Notes under the pieces: generated by a model
The model's database searches: none
What the model was told of the DNA's origin: nothing
The model's input: the letters and a program-made list of their open reading frames with translations, nothing else
Translations under genes and position numbers: made by a program
Shown: positions 1-5,218 of the stretch, in pieces
Position numbering within the stretch: the stretch's first letter is position 1
Layout: the number at the start of each line of letters is the position of its first letter
DNA from: Gammaproteobacteria bacterium
GTDB lineage: Bacteria > Pseudomonadota > Gammaproteobacteria > JALTLT01
Reading direction: 5' to 3'
Assembly (NCBI GenBank): GCA_027001815.1
Contig: JALTLT010000166.1
Span: 1-5,409 of the forward strand
DNA: 5,409 nt

Positions 1-326
1 CCAAGGCCCGCGGTCGCCCGCAACCACCGCCGCCGTGCCCAGTGGAGCGCGACCATTCCCAGCAGGATGTAGCCCAGCAGTGCAGTCAGCTTCGCCCCCA
101 GCCAGGGGACGTTCCACGGCGCCTGGCTGGTGATCACCGCCAGGGCGAGACCGCTGGCCAGAAAGAGGATATCGATGGACTGGGCGGTCCGACGCACCCC
201 CTTGCGCCGGACCGCCCGGGGCGAATGGATCGCCCAGAGCCCCCTCAGAGCGAAGAAGAGACCCGAGGCGGCGGCACAGGTGACGTGCACGGCCCGGATC
301 AGGGGATAGAGTTCGGCGACCGTCAT
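1..326 (-). CDS. SirB2-family integral membrane protein (C-terminus cut by window edge)
   Basis: Reading the minus strand from the ATG at 326 gives 108 open codons running off the left edge, beginning MTVAELYPLIRAVHVTCAAA. The family is small (about 120-130 residues), so only the tail is missing. Three hydrophobic stretches are visible at about residues 8-30, 52-68 and 76-96, with a basic loop between the first two (PRAVRRKGVRR). The early His (H14), an Arg near the end of helix 1, an Asp in helix 2 (D52) and a Lys before helix 3 (K79), followed by TALLGYILLG, are the pattern I associate with SirB. The name comes from a Salmonella invasion-regulation locus, but the biochemical function is not established. 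No good Shine-Dalgarno precedes the ATG; another ATG 10 bases upstream is out of frame. The gene diverges from the heme A synthase gene across the repeat element. Family assignment is from remembered pattern only. Confidence 0.8.
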   Translation of the reverse strand, partial: MTVAELYPLIRAVHVTCAAASGLFFALRGLWAIHSPRAVRRKGVRRTAQSIDILFLASGLALAVITSQAPWNVPWLGAKLTALLGYILLGMVALHWARRRWLRATAGL

Positions 327-455
327 GGCCCGGCATGATACAAAGGCGGGGCCGGAAAACCCAGCAGCCTCCGGTTGAACATCACTCCAGCACCGGTTGC
401 GGCTCCTCCCCCGCCCCGGCCCCACCCCGAGATGGATGGGTGTCCCTGACAGGAT

Positions 456-486
456 GTTGAAAAAGGCCGTCCTGGCCTTTTTCAAC
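456..486. repeat. Perfect 13-bp hairpin at left end of repeat element
   Basis: GTTGAAAAAGGCC (456-468) pairs exactly with 474-486 around a five-base loop. It sits inside the left terminal repeat and ends in a T-rich arm, so it could also act as a terminator for transcripts in either direction. A second stem follows at once (490-497 with 511-518, 8 bp). Confidence 0.65.
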
Positions 487-521
487 GCCGGAAGCCGAAA
501 ATGCGATCTCCGGCTTCCTCA

Positions 522-582
522 CGTTTTCAATGAGACCGGCAGCCTGTCGGACTTTGACAGACGGTCAGGTTCTGGTGCTTTC
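522..582 (-). repeat. Repeat module copy 1 (inverted relative to 2920-2980)
   Basis: The complement of 522-582 aligns without gaps to 2920-2980 at 57 of 61 positions. The module contains a small stem, GCCTGTC and GACAGGC separated by seven bases, which has one mismatch in this copy (542-548 with 556-562). It is one of at least three copies in the window and lies in the left half of the composite element. Confidence 0.8.
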
Positions 583-589
583 GGCCGGG

Positions 590-914
590 GCCCCGAGAGG
601 CGGGAAGGCCCTCCCGGGGGACGCCGTGAACCCTTTTCGGCTGTGCTGTCCTGCTTCGCCGAAAAGCCCGGCCCCGCCATCCCTGGCGGGGCGTTCGGAG
701 AGCTTCCTTCGTCCACTGGACGAAGGTTCTCTCCTCACCCCTGGGGGCTCGTCGGCGGCCTGCGGCGCTGCGCGGTCCTGCTCCGCTTGCAGGGCCGGGG
801 CCTGCCATCCGTGGCAAGCCCGTTCGCCCGGAGGAATGTCCACCGGACATTCCTCGTTTTCCGGCTCACCCCTGCCGCCAACGCCCCCGGGAGGGCCTTC
901 CCGCCTCTCGGGGC
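590..914. repeat. Perfect 31-bp inverted repeat enclosing a hairpin-rich core
   Basis: Positions 590-620 and 884-914 are exact reverse complements over 31 bases (arm begins GCCCCGAGAGGCGGGAAGG). The 263-base core contains a series of separate stems: 634-641 with 658-665 (8 bp), 671-679 with 684-692 (9 bp, 4-base loop), 706-714 with 718-726 (9 bp, 3-base loop, with an outer GAGAG/CTCTC extension at 698-702 and 729-733), 785-790 with 814-819 (6 bp), and 831-841 with 845-855 (11 bp, 3-base loop). This density of exact stems does not look like coding sequence. It could be a transposable-element core or a structured RNA; the sequence alone does not decide. Confidence 0.75.
831..855. repeat. Perfect 11-bp hairpin in element core
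   Basis: GAGGAATGTCC (831-841) pairs exactly with 845-855 around the loop ACC. The right arm is followed by G and then TTTT (857-860), so it could work as a short intrinsic terminator on the plus strand, though the T run is only four bases. Confidence 0.55.
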
Positions 915-932
915 GGAGTGACCTTCAGCTTG

Positions 933-1024
933 AAGTCCGACCGGCTGCCGGCCTCATTGAAAACGGCGGTGCATCCATGCACAGCAACACAGCCTGCCGA
1001 AAAACGGTGTTTTTCAACAGCCTG
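933..1024 (+). repeat. Direct repeat copy A of the 92-base segment
   Basis: This segment aligns without gaps to 2948-3039 at 85 of 92 positions (constant offset 2015). It contains a 6-bp mini-palindrome (969-974 with 977-982) and ends in an imperfect 16-bp hairpin (990-1005 with 1009-1024, three mismatches). The other copy of that hairpin is perfect. Confidence 0.85.
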
Positions 1025-1150
1025 CAAGGCCCGTTACACCCTGGAATCACGCCCCCCTCGGGCCCATGCGTCATTGGAAGAGGCTCGGTTTGGGGATCTG
1101 CCTCCCCCGTGGTACAAAGGAACCCGGACCCAGGGCGGCGCAACGGAGAG

Positions 1151-1174
1151 CGGCCACGATCCGGGTCGTGGCCG
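1151..1174. repeat. 9-bp hairpin upstream of heme A synthase gene
   Basis: CGGCCACGA (1151-1159) pairs exactly with 1166-1174 around a six-base loop, 59 bases before the heme A synthase start. There is no T run after it. It could shape the 5' leader, but nothing identifies a specific regulator. The rest of 1025-1233 shows no gene or clear promoter. Confidence 0.4.
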
Positions 1175-1233
1175 GACCAGCCACAAGACCGCCCGGGTCC
1201 GGTACTCCGTATTCGCTGCGATCTGGAAACGTC

Positions 1234-2313
1234 ATGTCCGACAACTCACCCGCCGGCCGGGCCGTCGCCTGGTGGCTGCTTCTGGTCTGCGCCCTGATCT
1301 TCGCCATGGTGGTGGTGGGCGGCGTCACCCGTCTCACCCACTCGGGGCTCTCCATGGTGGAGTGGAAACCCCTGCTGGGTGCCATCCCTCCCCTCACCGA
1401 GGAGGCCTGGGAGGAGAGCTTCCGGCGCTATCAGGCCTTTCCCGAGTACCGCCTGGTCAACCACCGCATGACCCTGGAGGAGTACAAGGGGATCTACTAC
1501 GTGGAGTGGTTCCACCGCCTGCTGGGCAGGCTGATCGGGGCCGCCTTCCTGCTACCCTTCCTCTGGTTCCTCTGGCGTCGCGCCATCCCCCGGCGGCTGG
1601 CACCGCGCATGGCGGGGATCTTCCTGCTGGGTGCTCTCCAGGGGCTGCTCGGCTGGTACATGGTGAAGAGCGGGCTGGTGGACGACCCGCGGGTGAGTCC
1701 CTACCGTCTCACCGCCCACCTCACCCTGGCAGTGGCCATCTACGGGATGATCCTCTGGAGCGCCCTGGACCTGCTCTCCCCCGAGCGGCGGGCACCGCGC
1801 GGGTTCCGACCCGCCGCGGGGGTGACCGCCCTGATCTTCCTCATGATCGCCTCCGGCGGCCTGGTGGCCGGCAACCGGGCGGGCCTCGCCTACAACACCT
1901 TCCCGCTGATGGGCGACCACTGGATACCACCCGGTCTCTTCGTCCTGGAGCCCTGGTGGCACAACCTGTTCGAGAACATCGCCCTGGTGCAGTTCGACCA
2001 CCGGCTGATCGCCTGGCTGCTGCTGGGGGCGATTCCCTGGGTCTGGTGGCGGATCTGGCGGGACGAGGGCACGCCCGTACGGGCGCGCATCACCGCCACC
2101 CTGCTGCTGGGCTGGCTGCCGATCCAGGTGGGGCTCGGTATCGCCACCCTCCTCCACAGGGTGCCGGTGCCGCTGGCCTCGGCCCATCAGGCGGGTGCCC
2201 TGCTGCTCTTCACCCTGGCACTGGCGACCGCCCACGCGCTGCGACCGGTTATACTATCGCCCCATGAACGCCGTCACCCAACCCCGTACCGTCGCCTACG
2301 AGCTGCACGGTAA
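1234..2313 (+). CDS. ctaA: Heme A synthase, COX15/CtaA family
   Basis: The 359-residue product matches the usual length of proteobacterial COX15-type enzymes. The family oxidises the C8 methyl of heme O to the formyl group of heme A, needed by aa3-type cytochrome oxidases, in the inner membrane. About eight membrane helices are visible (near residues 11-31, 98-118, 125-145, 160-182, 192-214, 252-273, 286-306, 314-335). Family marks include VGGVTRLTHSGLSMVEWKP (28-46), EWFHR with E91 and H94, LQGLLGWYMVKSGL (135-148), H162, NTFPLM (221-226), FDHR with H256, and SAHQ with H318; the four histidines fit the expected heme ligands. I chose the ATG at 1234 because the protein then begins just before helix 1; the upstream in-frame extension is not family-like. 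The last 16 codons overlap the next gene. No heme O synthase or oxidase subunit lies in the window. Confidence 0.95.
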   Translation: MSDNSPAGRAVAWWLLLVCALIFAMVVVGGVTRLTHSGLSMVEWKPLLGAIPPLTEEAWEESFRRYQAFPEYRLVNHRMTLEEYKGIYYVEWFHRLLGRLIGAAFLLPFLWFLWRRAIPRRLAPRMAGIFLLGALQGLLGWYMVKSGLVDDPRVSPYRLTAHLTLAVAIYGMILWSALDLLSPERRAPRGFRPAAGVTALIFLMIASGGLVAGNRAGLAYNTFPLMGDHWIPPGLFVLEPWWHNLFENIALVQFDHRLIAWLLLGAIPWVWWRIWRDEGTPVRARITATLLLGWLPIQVGLGIATLLHRVPVPLASAHQAGALLLFTLALATAHALRPVILSPHERRHPTPYRRLRAAR

Positions 2314-2878
2314 CTGTTATGTCAACCTGACCAGCCGCTGCACCCTGCGCTGCGCCTTCTGCCCCAAGTTCAACGGCCAGTGGGAGGTGCAGGGCTATCC
2401 CCTGCGCCTGCGCGGCGAGCCCGACGTGGAGGAGGTGCTGACGGCGGTGGGGGACCCCCTCCGCTACCGGGAGGTGGTCTTCTGCGGGCTGGGGGAACCG
2501 ACCCTGCGGCTCGACACCCTGCTGGCCTGTGCCAGCAGGTGGCACCGGCAGGGGGCGGTGGTGCGCCTCAACACCGACGGCCTGGCCAGTCTGGTCCACG
2601 GACGGGACGTGACGCCGGAGCTGGGGGCGGTGATCGACCGGGTCTCCATCTCCCTCAACGCCCAGGAGGAGGGGGTCTACGATCGCCACTGCCGGCCCCC
2701 GGTGGAGGGGGCGTGGGAGGCGGCGATCGACTTCGCCCGCCGGATGCGTGATCAGATCGACGACGTGACCCTGACCGCCATCGACGGGCTGGCCGGCGTC
2801 GACGTGGAGGAGGTGAGACGCATCGCCGACACCCTCGGCGTCCGATTCCGGCGGCGGGTCCTCGACCAGGTGGGCTGA
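2264..2878 (+). CDS. TatD-family-associated radical SAM protein
   Basis: A 204-residue protein, short for a radical SAM enzyme but normal for the small group named for linkage to TatD nucleases. The [4Fe-4S] site is the CX3CX2C in RCTLRCAFCPKFNG near residues 22-35, right after YVNLTS. A GEP motif follows (VVFCGLGEPTLRLD), then NTDGLASLVHGRDVTPEL, SISLN and CRPP, the order I recall for this group. It should bind a cluster and S-adenosylmethionine and make a 5'-deoxyadenosyl radical; the substrate is unknown. The protein ends soon after the core barrel, with no second cluster domain. The start at 2264 lies inside ctaA (50-base overlap, different frame), so translation may be coupled. TATACT at 2250-2255 could also be a -10 for a leaderless transcript. 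No tatD gene is present here; it may be elsewhere. Confidence 0.88.
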   Translation: MNAVTQPRTVAYELHGNCYVNLTSRCTLRCAFCPKFNGQWEVQGYPLRLRGEPDVEEVLTAVGDPLRYREVVFCGLGEPTLRLDTLLACASRWHRQGAVVRLNTDGLASLVHGRDVTPELGAVIDRVSISLNAQEEGVYDRHCRPPVEGAWEAAIDFARRMRDQIDDVTLTAIDGLAGVDVEEVRRIADTLGVRFRRRVLDQVG

Positions 2879-2891
2879 CAGCCCGTCGGAA

Positions 2892-2916
2892 TTCAGGCTG
2901 AAGGTCACTCCGCCCC
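2892..2916 (-). repeat. 25-base inverted copy of element segment 910-934
   Basis: Positions 2892-2916 match the complement of 910-934 at 24 of 25 positions. In the left element this segment joins the perfect 31-bp arm to the outer arm. Here it lies directly before repeat module copy 2, in the opposite orientation, which indicates rearranged modules instead of one simple duplication. Confidence 0.75.
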
Positions 2917-2980
2917 GCGGAAAGCACCAAAACCTGACCGCCTGTCAAAGTCCGACAGGCTGCTGGCCTCATTGAAAACG
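2915..2980 (+). repeat. Repeat module copy 2
   Basis: Positions 2920-2980 match the complement of 522-582 at 57/61, and 2915-2960 match 3067-3112 at 40/46. The module carries a perfect 7-bp stem (2940-2946 with 2954-2960) around a seven-base loop. Confidence 0.8.
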
Positions 2981-3039
2981 GCGGTGCATCCATGCACCGC
3001 GACACAGGCTGCTGAAAAACGGTGTTTTTCAGCAGCCTG
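2948..3039 (+). repeat. Direct repeat copy B of the 92-base segment
   Basis: It matches 933-1024 at 85 of 92 positions without gaps. It holds a 7-bp mini-palindrome (2983-2989 with 2992-2998) and ends in the perfect 16-bp hairpin listed separately. Several of the differences from copy A, at the terminal hairpin, restore pairing here. Confidence 0.85.
3005..3039. terminator. Perfect 16-bp hairpin, repeat end and possible terminator
   Basis: CAGGCTGCTGAAAAAC (3005-3020) pairs exactly with 3024-3039 around the loop GGT. Either strand would fold into a very stable stem, 127 bases after the radical SAM stop. It may end the ctaA-radical SAM transcript. The poly-T lies within the stem and not after it, so it is not a textbook intrinsic terminator. 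Its sequence is that of the repeat-element end. Confidence 0.5.
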
Positions 3040-3066
3040 CTAGAGGCGGAAAGTCCCTCCAGGGTC

Positions 3067-3112
3067 CCGCGGAAAACAGCAGAACCCGACAGCCTGTCAA
3101 AGGCCGACAGGC
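3067..3112 (+). repeat. Repeat module copy 3 (degenerate)
   Basis: It aligns without gaps to 2915-2960 at 40 of 46 positions. The 7-bp stem (3092-3098 with 3106-3112) is kept exactly, while the differences fall in the loop and the flank. That is consistent with selection on the stem or with recent spread. Confidence 0.7.
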
Positions 3113-3126
3113 CTCTGAGCCACAGG

Positions 3127-3140
3127 TTGACACAAGTCAA
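3127..3140. promoter_or_regulatory. FNR/FixK-like binding palindrome upstream of moaA
   Basis: TTGAC-N4-GTCAA is a perfect 5+5 palindrome matching the general Crp/Fnr-family form TTGAY-N4-RTCAA used by FNR, ANR and FixK-type regulators. Its centre (3133.5) is 41.5 bases before position 3175. TAGGAT at 3163-3168 (4/6 to the -10 consensus) predicts a start at just that point. This is the class II activator geometry, and moa genes are oxygen-regulated in some bacteria. The identity of any regulator is inference. Confidence 0.5.
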
Positions 3141-3174
3141 AGAGTGGCGAACGGTGGACCGGTAGGATAGGCAA

Positions 3175-3217
3175 CGCGTCCGGAGAGTGACCCCTGTCCG
3201 TCGAATCACCGGACGCG
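3175..3217 (+). promoter_or_regulatory. Leader stem-loop upstream of moaA
   Basis: CGCGTCCGG (3175-3183) pairs exactly with 3209-3217 around a 25-base loop, beginning at the start predicted from the FNR-like site. A second structure follows: 3236-3242 with 3247-3253, competing with CTCACC/GGTGAG at 3227-3232 and 3252-3257. A structured leader before moaA recalls the known molybdenum cofactor RNA motif, but I cannot match that consensus and do not claim it. Confidence 0.35.
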
Positions 3218-3293
3218 ACCCGGGCCCTCACCGCCCCCCTCCGCAGGGAGGGGTGAGCGGATCGGGTCTGCCCATGCCCACACCAATGGGGGG

Positions 3294-3322
3294 TTGACAC
3301 TCCCCGGCGGGCGGGGCGTAAT
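3294..3322 (+). promoter_or_regulatory. Sigma-70-type promoter candidate for moaA
   Basis: A perfect -35 TTGACA (3294-3299), a 17-base spacer and CGTAAT (3317-3322, 4/6 to the -10 consensus) lie about 60 bases before the moaA start. This would give a leader of about 50 bases containing AGGGAG at 3363-3368 as a ribosome binding site, 13 bases from the ATG. Confidence 0.5.
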
Positions 3323-3381
3323 GGGCACATCGTCCCTGCCGACCGCGGAGACGATTCCGATCAGGGAGCCGCCATTTCGCC

Positions 3382-4368
3382 ATGAGCCAGAAGAGCCTCC
3401 AGGACCGCTTCGGCCGTACCATCGAATACCTGCGGCTGTCGATCACCGATCAGTGCGATCTGCGCTGCTTCTACTGCATGCCCCGCGGCTTCAGCGACTA
3501 CGAGCTGCCGGAGCACTGGCTCACCGAGGAGGAGATCGAGCGCGTGGTGGGGGCCTTCACCCGCCTCGGGACCCGCCGGGTAAGGATCACGGGCGGTGAG
3601 CCGCTGGTGCGTCGCGGCATCGACGACATCGCGAGCCGCCTGGCCGCTCTCCCCGGCCTGGAGGACCTCTCCCTCAGTACCAACGCGGTCCGCCTGGCGA
3701 GACATGCCCGTTCGCTGCACGAGGCCGGCGTTCGCCGCATCAACGTGAGTCTCGACACCCTGCGCCCGGAACGCTTCCGGGAGATCACCGGCGGCAAGCT
3801 GAGCAAGGTGCTGGACGGCCTGCAGGCGGCGCGCGAGGCGGGTTTCTCGCCGGTGAAGATCAACATGGTGGTGATGCGGGGCGTCAACGACGACGAGGTG
3901 GAGGCGATGGTCGCCTTCTGCATGGAGATGGGCTTCACCCTCCGCTTCATCGAGACCATGCCGGTGGGCGACACGGGACGCCGCGCCCAGGATCACTTCA
4001 TGCCGCTGGACGACATACGCCGGCGTCTGGAACAGCGCTTCGACCTCACCCCCGGCCTGATGCCGGGCGGGGGACCGGCGCGCTATCTCAGGGTGGCCGG
4101 TTCCGACCTGAACATCGGCTTCATCACCCCCATGTCGCAGCACTTCTGCGACACCTGCAACCGGGTGCGGCTCGGGGTGGACGGTACCCTCCACCTCTGC
4201 CTGGGCCAGTCCCACTCGGTGCCGCTGCGCCCCCTGCTTCGGGCGGGTGCCTCGGACACGGAGCTGGAAGGGGAGATCCGGCGGGCCATCGAGTTGAAAC
4301 CGGAACGCCACGAGTTCAACGAGCGGCCGGAGCAGGTGGTCCGCTTCATGTCGATGACCGGCGGATGA
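3382..4368 (+). CDS. moaA: GTP 3',8-cyclase MoaA (molybdenum cofactor synthesis)
   Basis: The 328-residue product has the standard length for MoaA, the radical SAM enzyme that converts GTP to (8S)-3',8-cyclo-7,8-dihydro-GTP, the first step of molybdopterin synthesis. The N-terminal cluster motif is CDLRCFYCMP (C25, C29, C32) after the typical IEYLRLSITD. GGEPLVRR (71-78), NVSLDTL (121-127) and NMVVMRGVND (161-170) follow. The second cluster motif, CX2CX13C, uses C256, C259 and C273 around CNRVRL. The chain ends in Gly-Gly, which the family needs for activity. Where many members have TNG, this one reads STNAVRL (99-105). The ATG at 3382 gives the conserved DRFGRTIEYLRLS start at residue 8. No moaB-E or mog/moe gene lies in the window; upstream is a 500-base regulatory and repeat region, downstream a convergent gene. 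Confidence 0.97.
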   Translation: MSQKSLQDRFGRTIEYLRLSITDQCDLRCFYCMPRGFSDYELPEHWLTEEEIERVVGAFTRLGTRRVRITGGEPLVRRGIDDIASRLAALPGLEDLSLSTNAVRLARHARSLHEAGVRRINVSLDTLRPERFREITGGKLSKVLDGLQAAREAGFSPVKINMVVMRGVNDDEVEAMVAFCMEMGFTLRFIETMPVGDTGRRAQDHFMPLDDIRRRLEQRFDLTPGLMPGGGPARYLRVAGSDLNIGFITPMSQHFCDTCNRVRLGVDGTLHLCLGQSHSVPLRPLLRAGASDTELEGEIRRAIELKPERHEFNERPEQVVRFMSMTGG

Positions 4369-4390
4369 CCGCCTGCCATCCCCCCCCGGT

Positions 4391-4405
4391 CGGGGCTTCA
4401 CCCCG
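4391..4405. terminator. Short hairpin between convergent genes
   Basis: CGGGG (4391-4395) pairs with CCCCG (4401-4405) around a five-base loop, in the 40-base gap where moaA and the permease gene converge. There is no T run on either side, so a role in bidirectional termination is weakly supported. Confidence 0.25.
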
Positions 4406-4408
4406 CCA

Positions 4409-5209
4409 TCAGAGACTCCCCACCCCCATCCACACGCCGACCAGGAACAGGAAGCCGGCGAAGGCGAGCCGCAGGCGACGCGGGTCGATGGCGTGGGCGA
4501 TGCGCGCGCCGAGCGGGGCGGTGAGCGCCGAGGCGGAGACGATGCCGAGGATCGCCGGCCAGTAGAGGAAGCCGGTGGCCGCGGGCGGCAGCGAGGCGGC
4601 ATCCAGGCCGGCGAAGAGGTAACCGGTGGCCCCCGCCAGGGCGATGGGCAGGCCGCAGGCGGCGGATGTGGCCACGGCGTTGGCCATGGGGACACCGTAC
4701 CAGCTCAGGAAGGGGACGGTGAGGGTCCCGCCACCGATCCCCACCAGCGCCGAGACCACGCCGATGGTGAGCCCGCCACCGATCGCGGCGGGGCGGCCGG
4801 GCCGCCGGGCCGCCGGCCGCGGCCCCCAGCCGCTGACCATCTTCGCCGCCACGGCGATCTCGAAGAGGGCGAAGATCCTCTTCAACACCCCGCTCCCCAG
4901 CAGATCGGCGAGCTGGGCCCCGCCCCAGGTCCCCACCAGAAGCCCCGGCGCGAGCAGCGCCACCAGCGCCCACCGCACCGCACCGCGGCGGTGGTGGGCA
5001 AGGGTCGAGGAGATGGAGGTGACGACGATGGTGGCCAGGGAGGAGCCGAGCGCCAGGGGCATGATCACCTCGGCCGCCACCCCCTGGCGGGAGAAGAGCC
5101 AGGCCAGGGCGGGGACGATCACCAGTCCCCCGCCCACCCCCAGCAGGCCGGCCAGCACGCCGGCCACCGCGCCGGCGGCGAGATAGAGGGGGAGCGCCTC
5201 CCAGAGCAT
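4409..5209 (-). CDS. TauE/SafE-family membrane permease
   Basis: A 266-residue, strongly hydrophobic protein of the TauE/SafE (formerly DUF81) family, which exports or moves small organosulfur or sulfite-like anions; the substrate of this one cannot be told from sequence. The two internal family repeats are visible: GVLAGLLGVGGGLVIVPAL (17-35) and GVVSALVGIGGGTLTVPFL (150-168), each with a GxGGG turn. A family-like SSTLAHHRRGAVRW segment lies at 67-80. About eight membrane helices can be drawn, with a basic Arg/Pro-rich linker (128-140) between the halves. The ATG at 5209 comes 9 bases after the stop of the upstream aldehyde dehydrogenase, so the two probably share a transcript. The Shine-Dalgarno is weak (GAGCGG, overlapping that stop). 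The gene converges on moaA. Confidence 0.9.
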   Translation of the reverse strand: MLWEALPLYLAAGAVAGVLAGLLGVGGGLVIVPALAWLFSRQGVAAEVIMPLALGSSLATIVVTSISSTLAHHRRGAVRWALVALLAPGLLVGTWGGAQLADLLGSGVLKRIFALFEIAVAAKMVSGWGPRPAARRPGRPAAIGGGLTIGVVSALVGIGGGTLTVPFLSWYGVPMANAVATSAACGLPIALAGATGYLFAGLDAASLPPAATGFLYWPAILGIVSASALTAPLGARIAHAIDPRRLRLAFAGFLFLVGVWMGVGSL

Positions 5210-5218
5210 GGGCGCCGC

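Larger units (their letters stand above)
522..965. repeat. Outer inverted-repeat arms (522-554 and 933-965)
   Basis: The complement of 522-554 matches 933-965 at 31 of 33 positions without gaps; each arm contains TCATTGAAAACG on one strand or the other. The arms enclose the perfect 31-bp inverted pair, so much of this 444-base stretch could fold back on itself. Between the outer and inner arms the left side has 35 bases and the right side 18, so the middle of the long stem is unequal. Confidence 0.8.
450..1024. repeat. Composite intergenic repeat element with near-matching inverted ends and nested inverted arms
   Basis: This occupies most of the 900-base gap between the SirB2 and heme A synthase genes, and I see no credible gene in it. 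The ends form a 15-base terminal inverted repeat with 14 matches: CAGGATGTTGAAAAA at 450-464 against the complement of 1010-1024, CAGGCTGTTGAAAAA. Inside are two further nested inverted pairs, 522-554 with 933-965 (31/33) and 590-620 with 884-914 (31/31). At least five local hairpins sit in the centre. Segments recur in the gap at 2892-3112. The layout resembles a MITE-like or REP-composite non-autonomous element, but no target-site duplication is apparent beside the ends and no transposase is present. The outer boundaries are inferred from the end repeats. Confidence 0.7.

Noticed and set aside
335..363. Minus-strand TATCAT as a -10 element for the SirB2 gene
   Set aside because: The -10 match is 5/6, but the sequence at -35 spacing (TGGGTT) matches only 2/6, and the start would be almost at the ATG. 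It is too weak to list as a promoter.
1066..1233. In-frame N-terminal extension of heme A synthase from the ATG at 1066
   Set aside because: The extra 56 residues are not family-like, cross a 9-bp hairpin and place a long polar stretch before helix 1. The ATG at 1234 gives the normal protein.
397..1297. Long plus-strand open frames through the repeat element (for example 530-1297 and 397-921)
   Set aside because: They run through inverted repeats and hairpins, have low-complexity Pro/Gly/Arg/Ser composition, lack recognisable domains, and overlap the real heme A synthase start in another frame.
450..3112. CRISPR array
   Set aside because: The repeats are long, few, in mixed orientation and unevenly spaced, with no regular spacers.
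2655..3209. Minus-strand open frame of 184 codons across the radical SAM end and the second repeat region
   Set aside because: It is a mirror of the repeat modules, and similar peptide strings appear opposite the left element for the same reason. It also covers the real gene on the other strand.
3361..4695. 444-codon minus-strand open frame opposite moaA
   Set aside because: It is a GC-rich antisense shadow: moaA has all family motifs, and this frame also covers the end of the permease gene in a different frame.
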